A stretch of 64,000 bases of DNA from DATBRC01 sp036560485 (GTDB taxonomy: Bacteria > Pseudomonadota > Gammaproteobacteria > Burkholderiales > Burkholderiaceae_D). Position 1 is the stretch's first letter, and every line of letters starts with the position of its first letter. Under the pieces are notes generated by a model, which searched no databases, was not told the origin of the DNA, and was given only the letters and a program-made list of their open reading frames with translations. Both the position numbers and the translations under genes were made by a program. Location: NCBI GenBank assembly GCA_036560485.1, contig DATBRC010000017.1:57503-121502 (forward strand), in the 5' to 3' direction. This document shows, piece by piece, positions 1-8,271 of the stretch.

Positions 1-731
1 ACTAAAAGGCGCTGACCGAAACTGACAGGAAGTCCGGCGGCGAGAATTTTATTCGCTGCCGTTTCGCAATCATACGGCACGCGATAATAAGTCAGTTCAT
101 TGGTGGCATCGTTGAACATCGCATAGCATGCCGCAGGATTGCCGTCGCGCGGCTGACCAACCGAGCCGGGAATAATCAGCCAATGGCGTTGTGTGCCGAG
201 CGGAATGCTGCTGTCGCCATTGGGTGCGAAAGCAGATACCTTGCCGATTCCCGACAGGTTATAGAGTGCCGGGATATGCACGTGACCGCAGAAAGTGAGG
301 CGGCATGGCGTGGCATACATGCTGCGCGTCGCTTCCAGCGTGCCGGTAATGTATTCCCATTGCGCCGGCGCGGCCGCGCTGGCGTGCACGAACATGCAGC
401 CATGCGCTTCCACGCTGAGCGGAAGATTTTGCAGAAAATGGAGTTGCATCGGATTGAGTTGCGTGCGCGTCCATGCGATTGCCTGGCGTGCTTCGGAGTG
501 CATTTGATCATGTGCCTGTGCGACTGCTGCATCATGATTGCCCAGCACGGCTAGTGCACCGTGCTCCGTGTACCCCATTACCTTATCGACCACCCATCCC
601 GGATCTGCGCCATAGCCGACCAGATCGCCGAGAAAGGCATAGCGTTCGGCCTGCCGTTGTTGCGCATGCTCCAGGCAGGCGGTCAAGGCTTCGCGGTTGG
701 CGTGCAAGTCGGTTAATACTGCGATAAGCAT
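1..731 (-). CDS. Metallophosphoesterase (C-terminus cut by window edge)
   Basis: Calcineurin-type phosphoesterase, reading leftwards off the window after about 243 codons. The translation has the family's metal-binding blocks in order: DLHAN near residue 8, GDLVGYG near 36, GNHD near 66 and CGHVHIP in the second half. The blocks and the length (these proteins are usually near 240-250 residues) suggest only a few C-terminal residues are missing. It probably hydrolyses a phosphoester in the cytoplasm with two metal ions; the substrate (a nucleotide such as Ap4A, or a protein phosphate) cannot be told from sequence. The ATG at 731 opens with a typical MLIAVLTDLHAN start. No partner gene is visible because its downstream side is outside the window. 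Confidence 0.85.
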   Translation of the reverse strand, partial: MLIAVLTDLHANREALTACLEHAQQRQAERYAFLGDLVGYGADPGWVVDKVMGYTEHGALAVLGNHDAAVAQAHDQMHSEARQAIAWTRTQLNPMQLHFLQNLPLSVEAHGCMFVHASAAAPAQWEYITGTLEATRSMYATPCRLTFCGHVHIPALYNLSGIGKVSAFAPNGDSSIPLGTQRHWLIIPGSVGQPRDGNPAACYAMFNDATNELTYYRVPYDCETAANKILAAGLPVSFGQRLL

Positions 732-807
732 GGAGTTATCTCAAGTTGCGTAAGTGAAGCGTCAGTCTGTAACAGCGTGATTACATGAGACTTACACTGA
801 ATCTGCG

Positions 808-940
808 AGATCCGTTTTCCGGCTAGATCCGTTTTAGCCTGGCTGTACACGGCCAATCTTGAACCTGTGATGCTCACCGTACCTCACGTACGGTTGCGCT
901 TCTCGGCCCAACCTTGGCTCGTGTATAGCCAGGCTAAAAC
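808..940. repeat. Large imperfect inverted repeat (cruciform-like) in the intergenic gap
   Basis: The arms at 831-851 and 920-940 match at 20 of 21 positions as inverted repeats. Pairing continues imperfectly inwards, and the centre holds a second small palindrome (CCGTAC-CTCAC-GTACGG, about 877-893). Just outside the left arm an 11-base direct repeat (AGATCCGTTTT at 808-818 and 825-835) overlaps the arm. It lies between the metallophosphoesterase and queC, both on the minus strand, and ends about five bases from the queC stop. It could terminate queC transcription, but there is no clean T-run; it may instead be a dispersed intergenic repeat. No reading frame is apparent in it. Confidence 0.7.
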
Positions 941-944
941 TGCT

Positions 945-1649
945 CTATGCAGCAGAAATAAATTGCGCATATCCACGCGCGCGTAATGCACAAGCCGGAC
1001 ATGTTCCGCAGCCATAACCCCAGGCATGCAAGGTGCCGCGTTCACCCAGATAACAGGTGTGTGTATCTTCTCGAATCAAGTCGACCAATGCAGTGCCGCC
1101 TAATGTGCGAGCCATTTCCCACGTGGCAGCTTTATCGATCCACATCAACGGCGTTTTGATCTTGATGTCGGTCGCCATGCCGAGATTGAGCGTCGTCTGC
1201 AGCGATTTCATCGTATCGTCACGGCAATCGGGATAGCCGGAAAAATCCGTTTCGCACATGCCGCCCACTAACACGTCCAGACCGCGCCGATAGGCAACCG
1301 TCGCTGCCACTGTCATGAATAATAAATTGCGGCCGGGTACGAAAGTATTCGGCAAACCGTTTTCCTGCATCGCGATTTCAACGTTCTGCGTCAAAGCCGT
1401 GTCGGAAATTTTGCCGAGCAACGACAAGTCGATCATGTGATCGTCGCCCAGCTTGTCATTCCACTCAGACGACACCGCACGCATTTTTTTCAGCAGTGTC
1501 GGCCGCACGGTCAGTTCGATTGCATGTCGTTGTCCGTAATCAAAGCCAATCGTTTCGACCTTTGCATAACGCGACAATGCCCACGCCAGGCAGGTGGTGG
1601 AATCTTGCCCGCCACTGAAGAGAACCAGTGCGCCATGAGAATTCGTCAT
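945..1649 (-). CDS. queC: 7-cyano-7-deazaguanine synthase QueC
   Basis: Makes preQ0 from 7-carboxy-7-deazaguanine, ammonia and ATP in queuosine biosynthesis; cytoplasmic. The PP-loop ATP-pyrophosphatase motif SGGQDS is at residues 12-17. Four C-terminal cysteines (199, 214, 217, 220; spacing C-x14-C-x2-C-x2-C) form the family's zinc site. Length 234 residues is normal. The start overlaps the stop of the upstream DUF3108 gene by four bases, so the two are translationally linked. No other queuosine gene is in the window and no preQ1 riboswitch was seen in front of the transcription unit. Confidence 0.95.
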   Translation of the reverse strand: MTNSHGALVLFSGGQDSTTCLAWALSRYAKVETIGFDYGQRHAIELTVRPTLLKKMRAVSSEWNDKLGDDHMIDLSLLGKISDTALTQNVEIAMQENGLPNTFVPGRNLLFMTVAATVAYRRGLDVLVGGMCETDFSGYPDCRDDTMKSLQTTLNLGMATDIKIKTPLMWIDKAATWEMARTLGGTALVDLIREDTHTCYLGERGTLHAWGYGCGTCPACALRARGYAQFISAA

Positions 1650-2443
1650 GATTTTTCAGCCTGTGGCTTCACAATATTTTCCAATGTCTGCTCAATTGTA
1701 TTGCCATCTGGATCCGTAAAGCGTAAGCGTAGCGGATACCACTCCAGCGATGGCGCAAGCCAGATATCGAGTTGTTGTACTCTGGCACCTGGTGGCGATA
1801 ATCGCATGATATGTACAGCCTTGACGTCACCCAATGCTGAACTGATTTTTTCTTCATTGACGACCTTGAAACTCCAAGGTTCCGCATCGCGTTGTCCTGC
1901 CACAAAGAACTTCCACTCCGAGCCGGGTTTGAATTGCTGCGGCGTGCCGCGTGCAATGGCGATCAGTTGCCAGATGATGCTGCTGCGATCTTGCTCGCCG
2001 CCCTTGATCGGATATGTTTCACTCGATTGTGTAAAACTGATTGTTTTGCTGCGACGGTTAAATGTCGTCGTGCTTGGATCTTTGCTGATCCGTTTTTCAG
2101 TGAAATCAATCGGTGCCAAACCATATTCATCAATTGCGCCATGGCTTGTTGTATCAATAATTTTGCCGAGCAACATCGCACGCGTTTCCATGGCGATTGA
2201 ATAGATATGGTCTGTGACGCGCCACTTCAGCGTAGCGCTGCCTTCCAGAGAAAAGCCGCTTTGCTTGGCTCTGATCGAATAATTCAAGTCGGCTGATGGC
2301 GCCAAATCAAATTTATGCTTGGGCGTCGGATGTTCCAGTGCGACAGCAGGTGCGGCCAATATGAGCAACGAAAGGCCGGCTGCAGCTGCTTTGTATAAAA
2401 GCTTGGGATGGTGAACAGTGTGAATCTTCATGAGTGTTTTCAA
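1646..2443 (-). CDS. DUF3108 domain protein, exported (copy A)
   Basis: 265 residues with an N-terminal hydrophobic signal (about residues 12-36, ending near APAVALE) followed by one DUF3108 domain. It is clearly paralogous to the C-terminal half of the next upstream gene: both share the blocks GGEQDRxSxIWQL, FFVAGxRD-like and QQLDIWLAP. The function is unknown; DUF3108 proteins are predicted to be periplasmic or envelope-associated in Proteobacteria. It sits 18 bases downstream of the paralogue and overlaps queC by four bases, so the three are probably one transcript. Confidence 0.85.
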   Translation of the reverse strand: MKTLMKIHTVHHPKLLYKAAAAGLSLLILAAPAVALEHPTPKHKFDLAPSADLNYSIRAKQSGFSLEGSATLKWRVTDHIYSIAMETRAMLLGKIIDTTSHGAIDEYGLAPIDFTEKRISKDPSTTTFNRRSKTISFTQSSETYPIKGGEQDRSSIIWQLIAIARGTPQQFKPGSEWKFFVAGQRDAEPWSFKVVNEEKISSALGDVKAVHIMRLSPPGARVQQLDIWLAPSLEWYPLRLRFTDPDGNTIEQTLENIVKPQAEKS

Positions 2444-2461
2444 TTGGCATGTAGCGTATTG

Positions 2462-3526
2462 TCAGCGTGCAAGGGCAGAGCTTACCTTGATTAGCGACAT
2501 ATCCAAAGCATCGCCATTGGCCTGTGTATAGCGTAACTTTACCGGATACCATGCCTGGTGTGGTGCCAGCCATATGTCGAGCTGTTGTTCATAGGTGCCG
2601 GGCCGTGGCGTGCGAACCAGATGCCATGTATGGGTATTACCCGTTGGGAGGTCGGTTTCTTCTTCGCCAATTACATGGATGCGCCATGTTTCACCATCTC
2701 GCACACCGGCGACAAAAATCTCGAAGTCCGCACCAGCCAAGAATTTTTCAGGTGTGCCGCGTCCAATGCCTGCCAATTGCCAAATCACACTGGCGCGATC
2801 TTGTTCGCCACCTTGCCTCGGGTAGCTGGCAGTAGAAGATGAAAAACTGATGATATTGCGTTCGCGTTGAAAGTGCGTATTGGTCGCGGATTTGTTGCTC
2901 GATTTTTCAGTGTAGAGCAGTGGCGCGATACCAGATTGATCAATGGTACCTTCGCTTTGAAATGATCTTGTCCCGATTTCGGCAATATCGGTGGCACCAT
3001 TGATATGGTATTGGCTGCCATCCGATTGCCAATTGACCGTACTTTGTCCACGGAAAGAAAGGCCTTTTTTTAATGCGCTTGCTTCGTAGCGCAATTCCGC
3101 AGATGGAGGCAGATTGATGCTGTAATGCACCAACTCTCTGTTCTCGATTGGTGTGGCAAGCGTTTTGTTGGCGCTCACAGCTTGAGCAATAGTGTCGGTT
3201 ACAGCATGTGCAATCGGCAAAACAGTAAGCTTGCTTTTGGTTGCGTTGACAGCATATGCGCTGGTCGAAGTTGGTGCAGAGAGAGTCTTGGACAGGAAGG
3301 CAGGACGCTCGCTTGGAAAAGCAAGGCTTGTATTTTGTGCCGGAGCAGAATGTAATGACGCATTAATCACATTAAGATTGCGTGAGGGCGAAGGTTGTAT
3401 AGATAGTTCGACCCAATCAAGTGCAATAAAATGTAACAGGATTGACGCAAATAAAACGCCTGTCCAACGCTTGATGCGCAGCAAGTCGAGGGGTCGGTTC
3501 AAGAAAAGAGAAGGGGTCGATGCCAT
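2462..3526 (-). CDS. DUF3108 domain protein with N-terminal membrane anchor (copy B)
   Basis: About 354 residues. A membrane segment lies near residues 20-40 (GVLFASILLHFIALDWVEL), followed by a low-complexity linker rich in Ser, Ala and Thr, then a DUF3108 domain similar to copy A. The frame stays open upstream to 3673, but the ATG at 3526 gives a conventional anchored N-terminus, and the extra 49 codons would run into the promoter region of the divergent phaM gene. The upstream start cannot be excluded because the ribosome site at 3526 is weak. It may place its domain in the periplasm; the function is unknown. Confidence 0.8.
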   Translation of the reverse strand: MASTPSLFLNRPLDLLRIKRWTGVLFASILLHFIALDWVELSIQPSPSRNLNVINASLHSAPAQNTSLAFPSERPAFLSKTLSAPTSTSAYAVNATKSKLTVLPIAHAVTDTIAQAVSANKTLATPIENRELVHYSINLPPSAELRYEASALKKGLSFRGQSTVNWQSDGSQYHINGATDIAEIGTRSFQSEGTIDQSGIAPLLYTEKSSNKSATNTHFQRERNIISFSSSTASYPRQGGEQDRASVIWQLAGIGRGTPEKFLAGADFEIFVAGVRDGETWRIHVIGEEETDLPTGNTHTWHLVRTPRPGTYEQQLDIWLAPHQAWYPVKLRYTQANGDALDMSLIKVSSALAR

Positions 3527-3698
3527 CTTGCTAGTGTAAACGCACCAACGCATATTTGTGATGACATGGTATGACAGATGCTTGGAGATCTTCAAATTCA
3601 TCTCTGGTCGCCAGCCGAATGTGCGAAAATATCCGGAAGGGGCTTTGAGATATATTTTTTTCAGCCAATCCACAAAAAATAGTTAAAGCGGAGATTAC

Positions 3699-4442
3699 AT
3701 GACCAATCCAAATGCGAGCAGCATCCCCGGCATGGGCGCGATGACAGATACGTTCGATTTCATGAAGAATTTATGGGGCAGCATGAGCTTGCCCGGCATG
3801 AAGATTCCCGGCATGGTCATGCCGACTCTCTCGGTTGAAGAGATCGATAAACAGATCAAGGATTTGAAATCGGTCGAGTCATGGCTGACGATGAATCTCA
3901 CCATGTTGCGCGGCACGATACAAGCGCTGGAGGTGCAAAGCGCAACGATCACAACGATTCAATCGATGGGTACATCGCTCGCTACGGCGATGAAGCCGGG
4001 TGTAAAACCAGATACCGCAACAAAAGAAGAAACAGCAAAAACAGACAGGCCCGGCAAGCCTATTTTCGAATCGCCATTTGCATCGCCGGCTGCAAAAAAA
4101 CAAGAGGAGCCGATAGAGGCTCCAGCGGCGCAGGCAGATGCGGCGCCAAAGGCATCCGCCGAGAACGCCAATACGGCAGCTCCTGGCGGCGACTCGGCTA
4201 CATTGATTCCGCCGATGGCAAATCCTGCTGCATGGTGGGGCATGTTGCAGGATCAGTTCAAGCAGGCAGTTGATACTGCAGCCGCGATGACACCGGAAAT
4301 GCCGGCAGCTGCCAACAAAGCAGCAGAAGCTGTCAAAACGGAAAAAACAGAAAAGCCTGCGAAGTCAAAAACAACAAAAGGCACTAAATCGGTGCCTGCC
4401 AAAGCGTCGGCTAAAACAGCCGCAAAAAGTAAGAAGGGGTGA
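3699..4442 (+). CDS. phaM: PhaM-family polyhydroxyalkanoate granule protein
   Basis: 247 residues. The conserved core (about residues 38-95) with MPTLSVEEIDKQIKDLK and SWLTMNLTMLRGTIQALE is the signature region I recognise from PhaM. It is followed by a long Ala/Pro/Glu-rich linker and a Lys/Ala/Thr-rich tail over the last 35 residues that resembles histone H1-like DNA-binding tails. PhaM of Cupriavidus binds PHB synthase, granules and DNA and helps partition granules at cell division; that role is assigned here by family. The N-terminus has repeated PGM motifs. It is transcribed divergently from the DUF3108 genes. Confidence 0.8.
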   Translation: MTNPNASSIPGMGAMTDTFDFMKNLWGSMSLPGMKIPGMVMPTLSVEEIDKQIKDLKSVESWLTMNLTMLRGTIQALEVQSATITTIQSMGTSLATAMKPGVKPDTATKEETAKTDRPGKPIFESPFASPAAKKQEEPIEAPAAQADAAPKASAENANTAAPGGDSATLIPPMANPAAWWGMLQDQFKQAVDTAAAMTPEMPAAANKAAEAVKTEKTEKPAKSKTTKGTKSVPAKASAKTAAKSKKG

Positions 4443-4482
4443 TGGTCAGCCGTGTTCTGCAAACGAAAACGTGAACACGGCA

Positions 4483-5664
4483 TCAATTCTTGCGTAATGC
4501 CAGCAACACCAACGCAGCACTCGAAAAAATCGCTCCCGCATAAAACGTCGCATCAGCGCCAAGCCGATCCCACAACAAGCCTGCCAACACGCTTGCCACC
4601 AACATCACCAGGCCGCTTGCCAGATTAAAAACGCCGAATGCGGTGCCGCGCAATGCAGGCGGCGCCGTGTCGGCCACCATCGCTGCCAACAAGCCTTGCG
4701 TAGCTGCCATATGCAAGCCCCAAAACACCAGTCCGACGCCAACCCATTCCAGCTGCGCGCTGTGTGCCAACAGGATATCGGCCGCGATCAAAGGCAGAAT
4801 ACCCAGCATAAGCAGCGTGCGGTGACTGACTTTGTCCGCCAGCTGCCCCAATGGATAAGCCAGGGCGGCATAGGTGATATTCATCACGACGAACACCAGT
4901 GGTGTCCAAGCCAGCGACAATCCCCCTTGGTGCGCGCGCAGAACGAGAAATGCTTCCGAAAACCGTGCGAGCGTGAGAACGGCGCCAATGATCACTACCC
5001 ACCAATACGCTGAAGAGAGTTCGCCTAATGCGGCACGAGAAATCGGAAACGGGCGTTTGGTCCCGGCAGGCATCGCTGGTGCCGATTCACGTACGCCAAT
5101 AATCAATAAGAGAACCGCTAAAAATGCCGGAATCACAGCTGCCCAAAATACAGCACGAAAATTATTGGCCCATGACAGCATTAATACAATTGCCAGCAGC
5201 GGTCCGGCAAATGCGCCGATCGTGTCGAGCGCTTGACGCAATCCAAAGGCTGCGCCGCGTATCTCCGCAGGCGTGACATCGGCGATCATGGCATCGCGCG
5301 GTGCGCCGCGTATGCCTTTGCCGATCCGATCGGTAAAGCGTGCGGTAAAAACCCATCCAACAGTATTCGCCAGCGCAAATAAGGGCTTGCTGAAGGCAGC
5401 CAGCCCATAACCCAATGTGGTCAACCATTTGCGCTTGCCGACATAGTCGCTGATGACGCCTGAAAATACCTTGACGATCAATGCAACCGCCTCTGCTGCA
5501 CCTTCGATCACGCCGAGTGTCGTAGCACTAGCGCCCAGCGCTACAGTCATGAAGACAGGTAAAAGGCTATGAATCAGTTCGGATGATATGTCCATTAACA
5601 TACTGACACAGCCTAATAGCCAGACTGTACGGGGGATTTTTACGGGCGGTTTAATTGTTGACAT
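4483..5664 (-). CDS. MFS transporter
   Basis: 393 residues, very hydrophobic, with about 11-12 predicted membrane segments in two halves. The loop between segments 2 and 3 carries a GVISDYVGKRKWL block, the position of the major facilitator signature, and a further DRIGKGIRGAPRDA block follows. That second block is typical of a subgroup of putative drug or metabolite exporters. Inner-membrane secondary transporter; the substrate cannot be predicted. It is convergent with phaM, whose stop lies 40 bases away, and is probably transcribed alone. Confidence 0.85.
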   Translation of the reverse strand: MSTIKPPVKIPRTVWLLGCVSMLMDISSELIHSLLPVFMTVALGASATTLGVIEGAAEAVALIVKVFSGVISDYVGKRKWLTTLGYGLAAFSKPLFALANTVGWVFTARFTDRIGKGIRGAPRDAMIADVTPAEIRGAAFGLRQALDTIGAFAGPLLAIVLMLSWANNFRAVFWAAVIPAFLAVLLLIIGVRESAPAMPAGTKRPFPISRAALGELSSAYWWVVIIGAVLTLARFSEAFLVLRAHQGGLSLAWTPLVFVVMNITYAALAYPLGQLADKVSHRTLLMLGILPLIAADILLAHSAQLEWVGVGLVFWGLHMAATQGLLAAMVADTAPPALRGTAFGVFNLASGLVMLVASVLAGLLWDRLGADATFYAGAIFSSAALVLLALRKN

Positions 5665-5800
5665 GCGGAATCCAAGTTGGAAAAAATCTGAATATCGTCA
5701 AATCAATATTTTTGACATCACAAGAATATACTTTTGAAAAGTCGGTTTGGCTAATTTTCTTGGTAGAATCAACGGGTTAACTTAATTTTTAGGGCTTTTT

Positions 5801-6667
5801 ATGTTGTACCCAGAATTATTCAAATCATTAGAGCAGGTGCGCTGGAATATGGAAACCGATATTCCGTGGGCCGATTTTGATGCCGGCAAACTGACCGATG
5901 AGCAGGCAAAAACCATCAAAATGAACGCAATTACCGAATGGTCTGCGTTGCCTGCGACCGAGATGTTCTTGCGCGATAACCGTGGCGACAGCGATTTTTC
6001 CGCTTTCATGTCGGTGTGGTTTTTTGAAGAACAAAAGCATTCGCTGGTATTGATGGAGTATCTGCGTCGTTTTCGCCCGGATATGGTGCCGACGGAAGAA
6101 GAGTTGCACAATGTCCGTTTTGAATTCGATCCTGCACCGCCGCTGGAAACCTTGATGCTGCATTTTTGCGGCGAGATTCGTTTGAATCACTGGTACCGCT
6201 GTGCGTCTGAATGGCATACCGAACCGGTCATCAAGCAGATTTACAAAATCATCAGCCAGGATGAGGCGCGTCACGGTGGTGCTTATCTGCGCTACATGAA
6301 AAAAGCATTGATCGAACAAGGCGACAATGCCAGTGCTTCCTTTGCCAAAATCGGTGTGTTGATGGGTTCGGCACGTCGTACCGAAAAGCCTTTGCATCCG
6401 ACCAACTTGCACGTCAATGAAGCATTGTTCCCGAACGATACTGTGCAAAGCCGTTTGCCGGATCCGGATTGGCTGGAGCGCTGGCTCGATACGCAAATCA
6501 AGTTCGATGGCGAATGGGAAAAGAAAGTCGTCGAGCGTATTTTGCATAACATGTCGTTGCTGTTCGAGAGGACGTTTACGACGGTACAGGAACTGAATCG
6601 GTATCGTAAGGAAATCACGACACGTTTGGCTGCTGCCAATGCAACAACGGCTGCCAAGCCGGCTTGA
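5801..6667 (+). CDS. Diiron ferritin-like protein, acyl-ACP desaturase type
   Basis: 288 residues. Two E-x-x-H motifs (EQKH ending at residue 80, EARH ending at 158) together with Glu46 and Glu125 make the six-ligand carboxylate-bridged diiron site of the ferritin/ribonucleotide reductase-like superfamily. The spacing is that of stearoyl-ACP desaturase-like proteins. It could be an acyl desaturase or a related oxygen-activating enzyme; the substrate is unproven. It is a single gene ended by a T-tailed hairpin at 6692-6720. The ATG at 5801 is the first in frame. Confidence 0.75.
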   Translation: MLYPELFKSLEQVRWNMETDIPWADFDAGKLTDEQAKTIKMNAITEWSALPATEMFLRDNRGDSDFSAFMSVWFFEEQKHSLVLMEYLRRFRPDMVPTEEELHNVRFEFDPAPPLETLMLHFCGEIRLNHWYRCASEWHTEPVIKQIYKIISQDEARHGGAYLRYMKKALIEQGDNASASFAKIGVLMGSARRTEKPLHPTNLHVNEALFPNDTVQSRLPDPDWLERWLDTQIKFDGEWEKKVVERILHNMSLLFERTFTTVQELNRYRKEITTRLAAANATTAAKPA

Positions 6668-6691
6668 TTTCACATCACTGCTAATCCATTC

Positions 6692-6720
6692 AAGCCGTAA
6701 GTTATTCTTGCGGCTTTTTT
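6692..6720 (+). terminator. Rho-independent terminator after the diiron protein gene
   Basis: Ten-base stem (AAGCCGTAAG / CTTGCGGCTT, one G-U pair) with a five-base loop, directly followed by a T-run. It starts 24 bases after the stop of the diiron gene. Confidence 0.8.
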
Positions 6721-6746
6721 CATCGGATTGATGAAAACTATTTGCC

Positions 6747-7232
6747 ATGCCAAATTTCGAAAATAAGATTTGTTCTCGTGCCGATCTGGCAGCGCGCGTT
6801 GCGCAATTGCCCAAGCCGGTTGTGTTGACCAATGGCGTGTTCGATATCCTGCATCGCGGACATGTCACGTATCTGGCACAAGCACGCGCGTTGGGTGGCT
6901 CGTTAGTGGTCGCAGTCAATACCGATGCGTCGGTTAAACGCTTGGGCAAAGGCGATGACCGGCCACTCAATAGCTGCGCCGACCGCATGGCGGTATTGGC
7001 GGCGTTGGAGGCGGTCAGTTTGGTGGTCGAGTTCGATGAGGATACGGCGCTGCAAGTCGTGCAGCAAGCGCGCCCGGAGATTTATGCTAAAGGCGGCGAT
7101 TACGATATGACCGCGATACCGGAAGGGCAGGCGGTTGCTGTATATGGAGGGCGTGCAGTGGCGATCGATTTCGAGCATGACCGCTCGACAACCAAATTGT
7201 TATCGAAGGTCAGAAATCAAAACAAGAGCTGA
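6747..7232 (+). CDS. rfaE2: D-glycero-beta-D-manno-heptose 1-phosphate adenylyltransferase
   Basis: Transfers AMP to heptose-1-phosphate to give ADP-heptose for the lipopolysaccharide inner core; cytoplasmic. The 161 residues match only the nucleotidyltransferase half of bifunctional HldE. The HxGH motif is HRGH at residues 36-39, within GVFDILHRGHVTYL. The kinase half must be encoded elsewhere, as is usual in Betaproteobacteria. The start follows the previous terminator by under 30 bases, so its promoter probably overlaps that region. Confidence 0.93.
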   Translation: MPNFENKICSRADLAARVAQLPKPVVLTNGVFDILHRGHVTYLAQARALGGSLVVAVNTDASVKRLGKGDDRPLNSCADRMAVLAALEAVSLVVEFDEDTALQVVQQARPEIYAKGGDYDMTAIPEGQAVAVYGGRAVAIDFEHDRSTTKLLSKVRNQNKS

Positions 7233-7241
7233 AATGACTTG

Positions 7242-7736
7242 TTATTTATGCGAGTGGCTTGCGGCATCTTTATCAGACATGTCCATGCCTGATTTCACTT
7301 CTTCTACGACAACAGGCACATTCAGTTTTCCGGCTTTTTCAAAATGTAATGTAAGCGGAAATTGATCGCCAATCTTCAGCGGTTTTTTCAATCCGACCAG
7401 CATGATGTGATAACCATTGCCAGGTTGCATAACTGTTTTGCTCGAAGGTTTGAGTTCGACACCATCGGCTTCGCGCATTTTCATCACATTGCCTTCCATC
7501 GACATGGTGTGAATTTGCACCGATTTGGCGATCGGTGAGCTGACCGACACCAACTTGTCAGCAGCTTTGCCGCGATTTTCGATTGTCAGATAAGCCGCGC
7601 CAGATGGTTGGCCAGGAAAGCTGGGACGCGCAACAGCCTGTTCAATCTGCAGATTGCCGATCTTGTACTCGTGTGCCAATGCAAATGCACTGATAGCCAG
7701 TGTGGTGATAAGAGTGAATAGTCTGCCAGATTGCAT
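7242..7736 (-). CDS. Periplasmic copper chaperone PCu(A)C
   Basis: 164 residues with a signal peptide (cleavage near residue 21, ALA-HE) and a cupredoxin-like PCu(A)C domain. Candidate Cu(I) ligands are His76, Met87, His110 and Met112, close to the family's H-x10-M-x21-H-x-M pattern. The extreme C-terminus has extra Met and His residues that could bind copper. These chaperones deliver copper to the CuA centre of cytochrome c oxidase, often with SCO; the oxidase locus starts about 3 kb away. It converges on rfaE2 with nine bases between the stops. Confidence 0.88.
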   Translation of the reverse strand: MQSGRLFTLITTLAISAFALAHEYKIGNLQIEQAVARPSFPGQPSGAAYLTIENRGKAADKLVSVSSPIAKSVQIHTMSMEGNVMKMREADGVELKPSSKTVMQPGNGYHIMLVGLKKPLKIGDQFPLTLHFEKAGKLNVPVVVEEVKSGMDMSDKDAASHSHK

Positions 7737-7790
7737 GATGATCCTTGGATGTGAATAATAAATTTGAGATCAGTATATTCGATGCTGTAA

Positions 7791-8261
7791 TTAACTGCCG
7801 CCTGCGAAACCATTTTGCCGCCATGCTTCATACACTACGATCGCGACCGTATTTGATAAGTTCAAACTGCGATTGCCCGGCTGCATCGGCAGACGAATGC
7901 GCTGGTCAGGGACAAACGATTCGCGTAGTGCTGGATCGAGTCCTTTTGTTTCGGAGCCGAATACAAATACATCGCCGGGCTGGAACGCAACATTGGCAAA
8001 CGGTGTTGAGCCGTGCGTGGTCAGGGCAAACATGCGCATTGGATCAGGTTTTTCCTGCCTCAGAAAAGTCGGCCAATCGCGATGCACCTTCATCGTTGCA
8101 TAGTCGTGATAGTCGAGTCCCGCGCGTCGCATCTTGGCATCGTCAAGCGGAAAGCCGAGCGGTTCGATCAAATGCAATTGCGCCCCCGTATTGGCGCACA
8201 GGCGAATGATGTTGCCCGTGTTGGGCGGTATTTCCGGTTCGACTAGTACGACATGGAACAA
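7791..8261 (-). CDS. trmL: tRNA (cytidine(34)-2'-O)-methyltransferase TrmL
   Basis: SPOUT-class methyltransferase that 2'-O-methylates the wobble base of tRNA-Leu isoacceptors using SAM. Seen: VEPEIPPNTGNIIRLCANTG at the N-terminus, and the knot motifs FGSETKGL and IPM-like RLPMQPGNRSLNLSNTVA near the C-terminus. I place the start at a TTG (8261), because an AGGAG ribosome site lies eight bases upstream and the protein then begins exactly where family members do (156 residues). An upstream start at 8327 would add 22 unconserved residues and overlap comF. It lies just downstream of comF. Confidence 0.9.
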   Translation of the reverse strand: MFHVVLVEPEIPPNTGNIIRLCANTGAQLHLIEPLGFPLDDAKMRRAGLDYHDYATMKVHRDWPTFLRQEKPDPMRMFALTTHGSTPFANVAFQPGDVFVFGSETKGLDPALRESFVPDQRIRLPMQPGNRSLNLSNTVAIVVYEAWRQNGFAGGS

Positions 8262-8271
8262 GAGCGTTCTC

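Noticed and set aside
1437..2204. 255-codon plus-strand frame over queC and DUF3108 copy A
   Set aside because: It is antisense to two conserved genes that overlap by four bases, and its translation has Cys/Ser-rich composition with no motif.
5828..6988. 386-codon minus-strand frame across the diiron protein and rfaE2 genes
   Set aside because: It is antisense to two well-supported genes and crosses a terminator; its translation is His/Gln/Arg-rich without family motifs, typical of a shadow frame.
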